Source of the DNA: CBDCYH01 sp965224105
Lineage (GTDB): Bacteria; Bacteroidota; Rhodothermia; Rhodothermales; JABDKH01
Length of the DNA: 64,000 bases
Direction of reading: 5' to 3'
NCBI GenBank assembly: GCA_965224105.1
Contig: CBDCYH010000001.1
Coordinates: 930,001 to 994,000 of the forward strand
The notes beneath the pieces are model-generated. The model worked only from the letters and a program-made list of their open reading frames with translations, ran no database searches and was not told the origin of the DNA. The position numbers were made by a program, and so were the translations under genes. This document shows, piece by piece, positions 44,529-53,014 of the stretch; positions within the stretch are counted from its first letter, which is position 1, and every line of letters begins with the position of its first letter.

Positions 44529-47432
44529 GTGCAACCAACCCTTACTACATATCTCTTCCTGATTCTCCTCTCGGTCACCGCGCTGCCAACCTTTGGCCAG
44601 GGACGAATCGACGGAAAAGTTGTTGAGAAGGACACCAACGAACCGCTCATTGGAGTGAACATCATCGTTGTCGGCACGTCCAGCGGCGCAGCGACTGACC
44701 TCGACGGAAATTTTACAATCCCAAACCTGAAGGCCGGCGAGTACTCTGTTAAAGTATCTTACATCGGTTTCGAGACCAAGCTGTTCACATCTATCGTGGT
44801 CACCGATGGACAGACCACCCGAATGGATGTGGAGCTCGCCGAAGCGGTCCTATCAACAGACGATGAGATTGTAATTGTCGGGGAACGTCCGCTACTCGAC
44901 GTTGAACAGTCCAGTAGTGCCTTTGCCATCTCTCGTGATCAGCTTGAAGCAGCCCCGCTACGAGATGTCCAGGAAGCAGTTGCAACACAGGCGGGAGTAG
45001 TCCGAGATCCAACCGGACTGTATATCCGAGGCGGCCGCGCCAACGAAACCGGGTTTGTCGTTGACGGTGTCTCGGCCAAAGATCCCCTCGCGGGAACGGG
45101 ATTCGGATTGGACGTGGGATCCAACGCCTTCCAGGAAGTGGAGGTCACAACGGGTGGGATAGGAGCCGAGTTTGGAGATGTCACGTCCGGAGTAGTCGCT
45201 GTCCAAACGCGCGACGGCGATGACAAATTCTCGGGATACTTTTCGCACAAAAGGGATGACCTCGGTTTCAACTCAGACGCGAGCTCGAACTTCCGCGAAG
45301 AGGTATACGAAGCAAACCTCAGCGGCCCCATCATCAAGGGCAAGCTGCACTTCTTTCTGTCAGGCCAGGTGCAGCTCTCGGATGGGTTTACTCGCAAGAC
45401 CGCGGTTCCCGACCAGCTCCAGTCCTCATTAGTTGGGAGCGACTTCCTCCTTCCAAAAGCTGGAAACCGATGGAACGGCATTTCGAAGTTTAGCTACACC
45501 GTTGCACCGGGAAAAAGAATCCAGGCATCGTACCAACGCTCCCTGTCGGTCAATCAGAATACCCGGTCGCTGCAGGTAACGGGTAACGAATCCGTGATTG
45601 CACCGGGTTTCCAATATGCGTTCATACTGCAGCCAGACAATGCCAATACATTTGCGCACGACAACATCATCACCTATCTGAAGTGGTCTCATGTAATTAA
45701 TGAGAGTTCATTCTACGACGTCCAGGTGTCTCGACTATTCACGCGACTTCGCGCAGATGCCAACGGCCGTGACTGGCGGCCGGATAATGTAACATCAGAA
45801 TTAGATCCAGCAAGTATCGTTACCTACCCGGCGTCGATTTTTGTTGACGAAAACGGAGAGGCGGTAAACCCAAATGCCTTTTTTGTTTTGCCCGGACCGG
45901 GGCTCATCAACAACGGAGGCCTCGCAACTCGTTTCCACGATCACTTCGCCGAAGAAAACACCATTCGTGGCACCTACACCCGGTTCTCGAAGAGTAAAAC
46001 CAACCGGACCAACGGCGGCTTCGAGATCAAACTCAACGACTACCAGTGGATCGACGTCCTGCGACCGTGGGTTGGAGCGCCCATCGGCGATGAGGGCAGC
46101 GCAACAGGCAGGCTGGGTGAGAGCTCGGATATCTGGCGCGTTAAACCGCGGCGCGGAGCCTTATTTGCCACACATCAGATTCGCTACCGCGGCCTTATCG
46201 CCAACGCGGGAATGCGATTCGAATACTGGTCTCCGGGAAAATATGTGGACGACCTGGTGAACAACCCGCAGGCGCCCATCCTCGACGGCGTTCGAGACGA
46301 CTACTGGGATAGCACCGTAAACTTGTTTGGTCTCCGAACCAAGTTCCGACTCCTGCCGAAGGTTCGCGTCTCCTTCCCCATCCAGGAGAACCGCGTGATG
46401 TTTTTCAACTACGGCCACTCGACAAAAATTCCCCACCCGACGTTTGTTTACACGGGACTGGATCCGTTCTTCCAGGACCGCTCGTTCTTTGCCGACCTGG
46501 GCAATCCGAACCTGGATCCTGAGGTCGACATCTCCTACGAGATTGGACTGCGCAATCAGTTTTCGAGCAACGACGTTCTCAACATCACAGCATTCTGGCG
46601 GGACAAATTCGATTTCATCACAATCGAGAACATCCGCATCAAGGATGCCACCGGCCGCGAAACCACAAGGGCCTTCCGCGTGAATGGCGACTTCGCACGG
46701 GTCCGCGGTATTGAAGCGAATTACCTCAAGCGCGTGGGGACCTGGCTAACAGGGCAGATCTCCGGTTCTTTCTCCCGCGCGACAGGCCTGAGCTCCACCA
46801 ACAACGATGCCCTCGCAGACTTTCTCTCCCGGGGTGACATAGACAACACGTTCGAAACCCCACTCGCCTGGGATAGACCGTTTGACCTGAAAGCGAGCGT
46901 GACGCTCAGCCATGATAAGGAGCGTCCAGTAATGGGTATCCCCGGCCTTAACAAAATCCGTTTGTACCTCTCCGGGAATTTCCGCAGTGGGCAGCGCTAC
47001 ACCCCGGTGGAGTTCCGCGGGTTCGAGACCAATCCCTTCACCGGCGAGCAGGACTGGAAACCCATTTACGAGCGGGTCCAGGATCCTGCCAAACGAAACT
47101 CGGAGGTCGGCGAACCATGGGTGTGGTTTGACATGAATTTGCAGCGCAGCATAAAAATTGGCAAGTCCGATATGCGGCTCACCCTGGAGGTCACGAACCT
47201 GTTGAACAACAAGAACTCGGTGATCATTAACCCTGTAACCGGCAAGGCCTATCCGCAAGTATCATCAGATACAAATTTCTCTACACTGCGTGGTAACGGC
47301 GACTACGATGTGGCATCGGGCACCCGAGATTTGAGATACGAAGACCCCTCCTCCGGCGGGTTGCCCCCTCTAAATCCCGCTCGGTTCTTGCCGCAGCGAC
47401 ATATCGTGTTTGGTATTTCTTATCGATTCTGA
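44529..47432 (+). CDS. TonB-dependent receptor with carboxypeptidase-regulatory-like N-domain
   Basis: A 967-residue outer-membrane transporter beginning at GTG 44529. The signal peptide ends near residue 24 (PTFGQ). Residues ~25-110 form a carboxypeptidase-regulatory-like beta domain (GRIDGKVVEKDTNEPLIGVN, LDGNFTIPNLKAGEYSV), as in Bacteroidetes receptors. A plug domain follows (~120-240, with TQAGVVRDPTGLYIRGGRAN and VEVTTGGIGAEFGDVTSGVV), and the beta barrel runs to the C-terminal aromatic strand HIVFGISYRF. It takes up a large or scarce substrate using energy from TonB; no TonB-ExbBD is in the window. The following gene starts on the last base of its stop codon, showing strict coupling. 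Confidence 0.93.
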   Translation: MQPTLTTYLFLILLSVTALPTFGQGRIDGKVVEKDTNEPLIGVNIIVVGTSSGAATDLDGNFTIPNLKAGEYSVKVSYIGFETKLFTSIVVTDGQTTRMDVELAEAVLSTDDEIVIVGERPLLDVEQSSSAFAISRDQLEAAPLRDVQEAVATQAGVVRDPTGLYIRGGRANETGFVVDGVSAKDPLAGTGFGLDVGSNAFQEVEVTTGGIGAEFGDVTSGVVAVQTRDGDDKFSGYFSHKRDDLGFNSDASSNFREEVYEANLSGPIIKGKLHFFLSGQVQLSDGFTRKTAVPDQLQSSLVGSDFLLPKAGNRWNGISKFSYTVAPGKRIQASYQRSLSVNQNTRSLQVTGNESVIAPGFQYAFILQPDNANTFAHDNIITYLKWSHVINESSFYDVQVSRLFTRLRADANGRDWRPDNVTSELDPASIVTYPASIFVDENGEAVNPNAFFVLPGPGLINNGGLATRFHDHFAEENTIRGTYTRFSKSKTNRTNGGFEIKLNDYQWIDVLRPWVGAPIGDEGSATGRLGESSDIWRVKPRRGALFATHQIRYRGLIANAGMRFEYWSPGKYVDDLVNNPQAPILDGVRDDYWDSTVNLFGLRTKFRLLPKVRVSFPIQENRVMFFNYGHSTKIPHPTFVYTGLDPFFQDRSFFADLGNPNLDPEVDISYEIGLRNQFSSNDVLNITAFWRDKFDFITIENIRIKDATGRETTRAFRVNGDFARVRGIEANYLKRVGTWLTGQISGSFSRATGLSSTNNDALADFLSRGDIDNTFETPLAWDRPFDLKASVTLSHDKERPVMGIPGLNKIRLYLSGNFRSGQRYTPVEFRGFETNPFTGEQDWKPIYERVQDPAKRNSEVGEPWVWFDMNLQRSIKIGKSDMRLTLEVTNLLNNKNSVIINPVTGKAYPQVSSDTNFSTLRGNGDYDVASGTRDLRYEDPSSGGLPPLNPARFLPQRHIVFGISYRF

Positions 47433-48451
47433 TGAGCCGATGGATGAGACATATCGCGCTAATTATTTTCCTGGGTTGCTTCGGAACCGGGTTGGAAATT
47501 CACGCACAGGTATTGCCGTCGTTTGGCGGTGATCGCGCCGGGACCAGCGGTTGGCAGTTTCTAAAAATTCCGGTCGATGCGCGCTCGGCCGCGATGAGCC
47601 ACAGCGTCGTTTCCACGGCGAACGATGCAAGCTCCCTTTTCTGGAATCCCGCGCTGGCGGCACAGACACGGTCAAACCAGCTCGGCTTTTCGCACACGGA
47701 GTATTTTGCTGATGTTCGGATGGAATACCTTGCTGCAATTATCCACGTTGGAGGATTTGCGCTTGGGGCCAATGTGCAAACGCTTGACTCCGGACCGATG
47801 GATGTTACGACCGAGTTTGAGCCGTTCGGCACTGGACAGACCTTCAGCGTCGTAGATGTCGAGGCGGGACTAACCGTTGCGCAGGCCCTCACCGATCTGT
47901 TTAGCTACGGGGTAACCGCCAAGATGGTGCAGGAGAGTTTTGCTGGCGTGGACAGCCGGACGTTCCTCATCGATCTTGGCGTCTTCTACCGGGTAGGAAG
48001 CTCGGGGGCGCAAATGGCCGTGGCTGTAAGAAACTTCGGGCTCGATGCCGCACCGACCGGCTCGATTGAGCGGATAGCAATCGGCTCGTCGACGCCTGTC
48101 GTTGAAGATGACTTTGAATCGATTACTCCGCCAACCTCCTTTCTGTTGGGCGTCTCTTACGACGTGTTCGCGTCACGGCCGAATGCTGATCTGAATATCA
48201 ACCTCCAGCTTAGTAACCCGAACGACAACGCAGAGAATTGGAATTTCGGAGCAGAGTATATCTGGAATAACACGCTCGCGTTGCGCACCGGCTATCGCTT
48301 CGGGGTTGACGAGGCAACGCTCCCAACCTTCGGGGTCGGCGTGTTTGTCCCGTACCTCGGGCCAACGTTGCGATTCGACTACGGGTTTAACCAACTGGAA
48401 AGGCTTGGGGCTGTGCACCGGGTCGGGCTGAATCTTTCTTTCGGAAACTGA
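47432..48451 (+). CDS. PorV/PorQ-family outer-membrane protein
   Basis: A 339-residue beta-barrel protein with a signal peptide ending near residue 26 (IHAQV). The opening GTSGWQFLKIPVDARSAAM followed by NDASSLFWNPA is the family signature of PorV/PorQ and related FadL-type barrels in Bacteroidetes. PorV serves as a shuttle for T9SS cargo; paralogues placed beside TonB receptors may act as pores or assembly partners. The C-terminal strand ends in VGLNLSFGN. It overlaps its neighbours by single bases at both ends (TGATG type), so it is tightly coupled within the operon. Confidence 0.9.
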   Translation: MSRWMRHIALIIFLGCFGTGLEIHAQVLPSFGGDRAGTSGWQFLKIPVDARSAAMSHSVVSTANDASSLFWNPALAAQTRSNQLGFSHTEYFADVRMEYLAAIIHVGGFALGANVQTLDSGPMDVTTEFEPFGTGQTFSVVDVEAGLTVAQALTDLFSYGVTAKMVQESFAGVDSRTFLIDLGVFYRVGSSGAQMAVAVRNFGLDAAPTGSIERIAIGSSTPVVEDDFESITPPTSFLLGVSYDVFASRPNADLNINLQLSNPNDNAENWNFGAEYIWNNTLALRTGYRFGVDEATLPTFGVGVFVPYLGPTLRFDYGFNQLERLGAVHRVGLNLSFGN

Positions 48452-49701
48452 TGACTGGAATTACACCACGAGCATATCTCGGATTGATTCTGGCAGTCTT
48501 GCTGGTCGCAGGATGTGATAACCTCCTGGGTTCGAAACAGGACGGCACCACGGATGAAATTTTTGAGGCCGGCAGGACGGATCCCGGATTTCTGGAAGAG
48601 GCCGAGTACGTTCCGCTCTTCCCATTCTTTGAGGAGTCGGCCAATGGCGGTGGATTCAATGAGCCCAAAGACGTTTACGTGGGTTACGACGAGCTGCTCT
48701 ATGTTGTTGATGCAGATGGACTGCACATAATTGATATCGCCGGACGGCCCGCGGGGTTCGTTCCGATTCCCGGTGGCGCAACAACTGTGATTCAGGATCG
48801 CCAGTTTAATGTCTTTGTGACTGCTCGGCGTGACACTGTCGTGGGGAATCAGTCCTGGAGTCTTCCGGTCGTACTAAAATATTCGGATGTGACGACAGGA
48901 TTGCCCAGACTCACACAAACGATTTGGCACCCATTTGATGACGATTCGCGCAAGTTCAACCTGCCGGATCCGCTACCCGAAGATGAAGAGGTTGAATTTA
49001 CCGGAGTGGCGTTCCTTTACAACAACAATATGTACGTTTCACGTAAAGGTCCTCTGAATCTCATTGGCAGCGTTCTCATCCCACATAACGCCGTACTGGA
49101 GTTTACGCCGGAGGGACAGAATGTGCAGGCCGTTCCGCTGAATCCCAGGCAGCAGAATCTTAGAAGTGTTATCAACCCGTCTGCAGTGGTAACAACGGTA
49201 CAGCCTCCGCAGCGGGAATCCTTTAGCGTAAGCAAGAATTTTGTGGTCGCCCAATCGGGGATCGTAAGTGAACAACTGCGGTTCGCGGTGTTGTCTATCC
49301 TCGCTGTTGAGACGACAGATGGCATCGTGTACTTACCTGACTCAGAGAAACTGTCAGTTGCGAGCGACACCTCTCGGGGCAATGGATTTCTCTATGAGGA
49401 GTTCAAATTTGAAAATCCGGCAGACATCACCATCGCAGGCGACAACACGCAGTATCTGTTCGTTATCGATTCTGCCAAGGACAGCCTATTCATCTTCACG
49501 TCAAACGGCATTGAAGGTGTGGCTCCACCTCCTGGATCCAATTCCACGAAACCCGTAGTCGTTTCGTTTGGCGGTTCCGGAACCAATGCGCGCCAGTTTA
49601 ATAACCCATCCGGAGTCGCTTACGGCAGACGCATCGTCTACGTGGCAGATACTGGCAACAATCGCATTTCACGGTTCAGGCTTAATACCGACTTTGAGTA
49701 A
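48451..49701 (+). CDS. Beta-propeller-like (NHL-type) lipoprotein
   Basis: A 416-residue protein with a lipoprotein signal ending VAGC (Cys22). The mature part has spaced repeats of the form (F/N)NPxxVAYGxxxxVYVADTGNNRISRF, clearest at the C-terminus, and FNEPKDVYVGYDELLYVVDADG near residues 69-90, typical of NHL-type beta propellers that bind ligands or proteins. The catalytic side chains of enzyme propellers are not evident. Sitting between the PorV-like gene and a secreted nuclease, it may be a surface-bound binding protein of the system. Its stop overlaps the next gene by 8 bases. Confidence 0.78.
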   Translation: MTGITPRAYLGLILAVLLVAGCDNLLGSKQDGTTDEIFEAGRTDPGFLEEAEYVPLFPFFEESANGGGFNEPKDVYVGYDELLYVVDADGLHIIDIAGRPAGFVPIPGGATTVIQDRQFNVFVTARRDTVVGNQSWSLPVVLKYSDVTTGLPRLTQTIWHPFDDDSRKFNLPDPLPEDEEVEFTGVAFLYNNNMYVSRKGPLNLIGSVLIPHNAVLEFTPEGQNVQAVPLNPRQQNLRSVINPSAVVTTVQPPQRESFSVSKNFVVAQSGIVSEQLRFAVLSILAVETTDGIVYLPDSEKLSVASDTSRGNGFLYEEFKFENPADITIAGDNTQYLFVIDSAKDSLFIFTSNGIEGVAPPPGSNSTKPVVVSFGGSGTNARQFNNPSGVAYGRRIVYVADTGNNRISRFRLNTDFE

Positions 49702-50890
49702 AACCAACGTCCTTCTCGTTGTACTCGTGTTGTCCCTCGGCAATCAGTCCGGGCTCGCGCAGAATATACCCGCCGTCGGTGGCACTGGCACCTTTGAAGC
49801 CGCAACCTGGAATATCGAATGGTTCGGCAATACGAATAACGGTCCACCAAACGAAGCCATCCAGTTTGCTAACGTTCTGGAGATAATACGCGCGGCGGAC
49901 ATCGACTTATGGGCTGTGCAGGAGATATCTAGCCCGGCGACTTTCCACACCTTACTCGATTCATTGGGTGCACCCTATGCCGGTTTTCTTGCCACTGAAT
50001 CGGTCACCCAGCGAATAGGATTTATCTATAAATCGGATATCGTTTCGATACGTGGCACGCCTACCCATATCCTCGAATCTTTCTCGGCAGATTTTGCGGG
50101 GCGTCCCCCACTCCAGTTCGAAGCGGATCTTTCCGTTGGAGATATTTCCCGGCGCGTGACTTTCATTACGGTCCATATGAAGGCGTTTGCGGATTCGGAT
50201 TCGTACAATAAACGAGCTGCCGCTTCCAACCGGCTAAAGAATCATATCGATTTCACTTCACTCTCGTCGAAGATGGTCTTCGTGCTTGGTGATTTCAACG
50301 ACAGGCTTACCTCCTCGATCACCTCGGGTAGACCGTCACCGTACGCGAATTTTGTTCAGGATACCGACGGATACACTTTCCTCACGATGGAGCTTGAGCA
50401 GTCCGGCAGGAATACTTTTTGTTTTAGTTCGCTCTGTGGATCGGGGAGCACCATTGACCAGCTGCTGGTTACGAACGAACTTGCTCCACTCTATGAGCCC
50501 GGGTCGGCAGATCACTTTATCGAGTTGGTGCAGCAGGTAACGGGATATACGTCATCCACATCCGACCATCTACCTACGTTTGCCCTGTTTAATCTTTCCG
50601 CGTCCGGAACAAACGTGGATGAGGAGCCTGCTTCCCAAATTGATGATATCGCGGTCTACCCGAATCCTGGCAGCGATCAATTCACGCTTAGGTTGCCGCG
50701 TTTGCATGGGGACGCAAGTCTTCGGATATACGACTTGTTGGGCCAACTTAGGTCAACGCAAACGATCGAGCTGTCAGGCGATAGACACGAGTTTCGTGTT
50801 TCGGCCGACCAGCTCGAGGCAGGCCGATACTTGATCCGGGTTAGCGATTCCGCAGGATCCTCGTATTCGACGTTGTGGATTCGTCGGTAG
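49694..50890 (+). CDS. Secreted endonuclease/exonuclease/phosphatase family protein with T9SS domain
   Basis: A 398-residue protein starting at TTG 49694, 8 bases before the upstream stop; the long frame from 49568 lies inside the previous gene and lacks a signal. The signal peptide ends near residue 23 (GLAQN). EEP catalytic motifs are in order: ATWNIEWFG, the metal-binding glutamate in AVQEI, HMKAFADSD, the VLGDFNDR asparagine/aspartate pair, and the STSDHLPTFA catalytic Asp-His. The family includes DNase I-like nucleases and sphingomyelinases, so the substrate could be nucleic acid or a phosphodiester lipid. The C-terminus (PNPGSDQFTLRLPRL to AGRYLIRVSD) is a T9SS type A sorting domain. 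It is the last gene of the coupled operon. Confidence 0.9.
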   Translation: MSKTNVLLVVLVLSLGNQSGLAQNIPAVGGTGTFEAATWNIEWFGNTNNGPPNEAIQFANVLEIIRAADIDLWAVQEISSPATFHTLLDSLGAPYAGFLATESVTQRIGFIYKSDIVSIRGTPTHILESFSADFAGRPPLQFEADLSVGDISRRVTFITVHMKAFADSDSYNKRAAASNRLKNHIDFTSLSSKMVFVLGDFNDRLTSSITSGRPSPYANFVQDTDGYTFLTMELEQSGRNTFCFSSLCGSGSTIDQLLVTNELAPLYEPGSADHFIELVQQVTGYTSSTSDHLPTFALFNLSASGTNVDEEPASQIDDIAVYPNPGSDQFTLRLPRLHGDASLRIYDLLGQLRSTQTIELSGDRHEFRVSADQLEAGRYLIRVSDSAGSSYSTLWIRR

Positions 50891-50932
50891 AGTTGCTACT
50901 GATGAATTGCCACTCGGCTTATGTTGCTCTGG

Positions 50933-51118
50933 CTAGTTGAGCGTCGTCTTCTGATTGTATTCGAACCAGAGAAGCATGGCATCAACGTTTTTCCCGAACG
51001 GACATCCAGCTTCACGATACTCTTCCAATGCTGTCCGGAAGAACGTTGTCAGAAAGCGGCGAAGGTGTGGTGTATTGCCTTTACGTATTCCGCTTTCATT
51101 ACTAAAGTTTTCTAGCAT
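50933..51118 (-). CDS. Possible small basic protein
   Basis: A 61-residue frame in an otherwise empty 380-base gap (50891-51270). It reads as a helical, basic-aromatic protein (HLRRFLTTFFRTALEEYREA, then CPFGKNVDAMLLWFEYNQ), with no signal peptide. The regular amphipathic pattern is better than expected by chance, but there is no ribosome-binding site and I do not recognise the family. The rest of the gap holds the terminator of the downstream lipoprotein gene and nothing else I can identify. Confidence 0.4.
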   Translation of the reverse strand: MLENFSNESGIRKGNTPHLRRFLTTFFRTALEEYREAGCPFGKNVDAMLLWFEYNQKTTLN

Positions 51119-51204
51119 AATGGTGGGGCGTGTTACCCGGTGCGAGTGTGTACCGAAACGAATATCGTCCAGGCCCCGGGTACCTATAGGCGCGGAATGC
51201 GCTC

Positions 51205-51243
51205 AAAAAGAAAAGGGCAACCCAGTTTTTAACTGAATTGCCC
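51205..51243 (-). terminator. Rho-independent terminator of the collagen-like lipoprotein gene
   Basis: On the minus strand, 28 bases past the lipoprotein stop, GGGCAA (51243-51238) pairs with TTGCCC (51220-51215) around an inner CAGTT/AACTG stem. It is followed by a T-rich run (TTTTCTTTTTG, 51214-51204). The order hairpin then T-run fits termination of the leftward gene. Confidence 0.85.
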
Positions 51244-51270
51244 GAATCTCAAAACGCGACTCTGATTTTC

Positions 51271-51795
51271 CTAGTCAGCTAGCTGAAAGTAGTCCTTAAC
51301 TGCTTCGTAGTCGCTTAAGTCGATGCTAGTTTTGCCGAACGGAAATCCGTCGATGACAACCGCTTTGATCTGCCGATCGGGTTGTTCGAGCAGAAGCGTC
51401 TTGGCAAAGTCGTCATCAGCGACAGAGGTCTCATAAAACACTTCGATAAACTGATCATCAAATCCGAAACCGAAATTGATGGTGTAGTCAACGGCGGGCG
51501 TGTCTTCGGATTCCACCGCAATCACAAAGGGCATAGCCGTCCATGTACCCTGGTCACGGAAGAACAAAAGAACGGCTCCTTCATCCACAACCGATGGTGT
51601 GATCGATGGAACATCGTACTGCGCTGACGCAACATTTCCATTGATGATTGCATCGTTCATGCTGAAGTCAAAATTTAGCGAGAACACGTTTGCGTTTCCC
51701 GGAGGTCCTTGCGGTCCTTCCTCCACAACGGTGTCACATCCTGCAAGCAATGCAAGTAGAAGTATTGGGACTGTGATAGTGCTTAGTTTTTTCAT
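51271..51795 (-). CDS. Small lipoprotein with a collagen-like GPQGPPG motif
   Basis: A 174-residue protein whose start at 51795 is fixed by a strong GGAGGT ribosome-binding site; a TTG 12 bases upstream is rejected. The signal MKKLSTITVPILLLALLAGC places the lipidated cysteine at residue 20. The mature chain opens with EEGPQGPPG, a short collagen-like repeat common in Bacteroidetes lipoproteins of unknown function, followed by a beta-rich ~130-residue domain. The function is unknown. It is monocistronic, with its own terminator. Confidence 0.85.
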   Translation of the reverse strand: MKKLSTITVPILLLALLAGCDTVVEEGPQGPPGNANVFSLNFDFSMNDAIINGNVASAQYDVPSITPSVVDEGAVLLFFRDQGTWTAMPFVIAVESEDTPAVDYTINFGFGFDDQFIEVFYETSVADDDFAKTLLLEQPDRQIKAVVIDGFPFGKTSIDLSDYEAVKDYFQLAD

Positions 51796-51799
51796 GGCG

Positions 51800-51805
51800 A
51801 CCTCC
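51800..51805 (-). promoter_or_regulatory. Strong Shine-Dalgarno of the collagen-like lipoprotein gene
   Basis: GGAGGT on the minus strand, four bases before the ATG at 51795. It is one of the best ribosome-binding sites in the window and decides the start codon; it may indicate a highly made surface protein. Confidence 0.6.
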
Positions 51806-51929
51806 AAGATTTAGCCATTAACTTTAGTACTCCCTTTTCAAAAGCCAGGCCGAGAGGCGACATCAAGGATTAACGGCCTTTCTGGTCTGCTTCTGTCTTT
51901 TTTGTGTATGCTATTTTGGACAACCTAAA

Positions 51930-52256
51930 GTGATTAGTGCACGAAGTATCGAGGTGGACATATCCGGCCAAACGCTCACGCTTGTTTGGGAGGACGGACA
52001 CGAGAGCGTCTATGGGCTGGATGGACTGAGGCGATCCTGTCCCTGCGCAGTTTGTTCTGGCGGGCACGAAGGAATGGGTGCGCCCGCGAACCCCGGAATC
52101 TTCAGGGACAAGGTGCAGCGTCGGTGGACCGACATCGACGTTGCCGCAGTCGGCTCGTACGCCGTTCGCATAACCTGGGACGACGGACACGATTCCGGGA
52201 TCTACTCGTGGAACCGCCTAAAGGCGCTGTGCCCATGCCCAAAGTGCTATCAATAA
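51930..52256 (+). CDS. DUF971 (gamma-butyrobetaine hydroxylase-like N-terminal) protein
   Basis: A 108-residue protein starting at GTG 51930. Two similar halves each pair a W-(E/D)-D-G-H segment with a cysteine cluster: VWEDGHESVY with C37-x-C39-x2-C42, and TWDDGHDSGIY with C101-x-C103-x2-C106. This matches DUF971, the domain found at the N-terminus of gamma-butyrobetaine hydroxylase and in stand-alone bacterial proteins implicated in iron-sulfur handling. The cysteines probably bind zinc. Stand-alone members are often next to Mrp/ApbC genes; none is here. Confidence 0.9.
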   Translation: MISARSIEVDISGQTLTLVWEDGHESVYGLDGLRRSCPCAVCSGGHEGMGAPANPGIFRDKVQRRWTDIDVAAVGSYAVRITWDDGHDSGIYSWNRLKALCPCPKCYQ

Positions 52257-52293
52257 GTTACTTACGTGTGGAAGCGCCACGGCGATCTTCGTC

Positions 52294-52323
52294 TTGCCTT
52301 TAACGATTAGAACCGTATTTTCT
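52294..52323 (+). promoter_or_regulatory. Candidate Bacteroidetes-type promoter for the outer-membrane barrel gene
   Basis: TTG at 52294-52296 and TATTTTCT at 52316-52323 are separated by exactly 19 bases, close to the TTG-N19-TANNTTTG consensus of Bacteroidetes housekeeping promoters; two of eight positions in the -7 box differ. It lies 32 bases before the ATG at 52356. That the organism uses this promoter class is inferred, not shown. Confidence 0.35.
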
Positions 52324-52355
52324 AGTATTACACTTTCCACCAAGAGAGGACAATT

Positions 52356-52958
52356 ATGCTACGGAAGCTACTATCCAGAACAGCACTCCTTGCTGTAGTT
52401 GCGACGTTTGCCGTGACGTCGTTAGGATTTGCACAGGACGGTCCTGCGCTAAACTTACAACTCGATGCGGGTCTATCGATTCCTGTCGGAGAGGACAATT
52501 TGAATACCGGGATGACTCTTGGAGCAACTGCCAGTTACGGTTTGACTGAGGTGATCGAGGGGGTTGGATCGCTGATATACAATAGATACAGTCTTGAGGC
52601 CGACTTAGGTGGCACTATTGGTGTTGCAACTGGACACTTCCCGATTACAAAATTGCTAGCAGGACTAAGATATATTACTCCTCCCTCGGAAAACGGTCTA
52701 AGATATTTTGGGCAAGCCCAAGCAGGATTCGCGCGTTGGGAAGCTAACTACGATTTTACAATTGACGGAAACGCGGGAAAACGTATCGAGGTAGGTGAAT
52801 CCTCGTCGACTGATTTCACATGGCGACTTGGAGGGGGAGTTTTGTATGACTTTACTCCATCCGCGTCGGTTGGCGTATCCGCTTATTTTAACAGCCTTAG
52901 CTCAGTCGACGCAAGCCACATCGACCTCCCCGTATTCTTCGTGCGATTCGGAATTTAA
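52356..52958 (+). CDS. Small outer-membrane beta-barrel protein
   Basis: A 200-residue protein with a signal peptide (1-26, ending GFAQD) and then alternating-hydrophobicity strands. It starts LNLQLDAGLSIPVGEDNLNTGM and ends in the aromatic strand DLPVFFVRFGI, a C-terminal signal for the BAM machinery. It resembles OmpW/OMP_b-brl-type eight-stranded barrels. A GAGAGGA ribosome-binding site precedes the start. It is monocistronic, with a strong terminator 25 bases after the stop. The function is unknown; porin-like or structural roles are possible. Confidence 0.85.
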   Translation: MLRKLLSRTALLAVVATFAVTSLGFAQDGPALNLQLDAGLSIPVGEDNLNTGMTLGATASYGLTEVIEGVGSLIYNRYSLEADLGGTIGVATGHFPITKLLAGLRYITPPSENGLRYFGQAQAGFARWEANYDFTIDGNAGKRIEVGESSSTDFTWRLGGGVLYDFTPSASVGVSAYFNSLSSVDASHIDLPVFFVRFGI

Positions 52959-52983
52959 TCGCACCCAGGTTTGCGAAACCAGG

Positions 52984-53014
52984 ACGGGCATCCTACGGGT
53001 GCCCGTTTTTTTTT
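52984..53014 (+). terminator. Rho-independent terminator of the outer-membrane barrel gene
   Basis: A ten-base stem (52984-52993 with 52997-53006, one G-U pair, 3-base loop) is followed at once by eight T residues (53007-53014). The T-run overlaps the stop codon of the convergent ATPase gene at 53013. This is the strongest terminator in the window. Confidence 0.92.
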
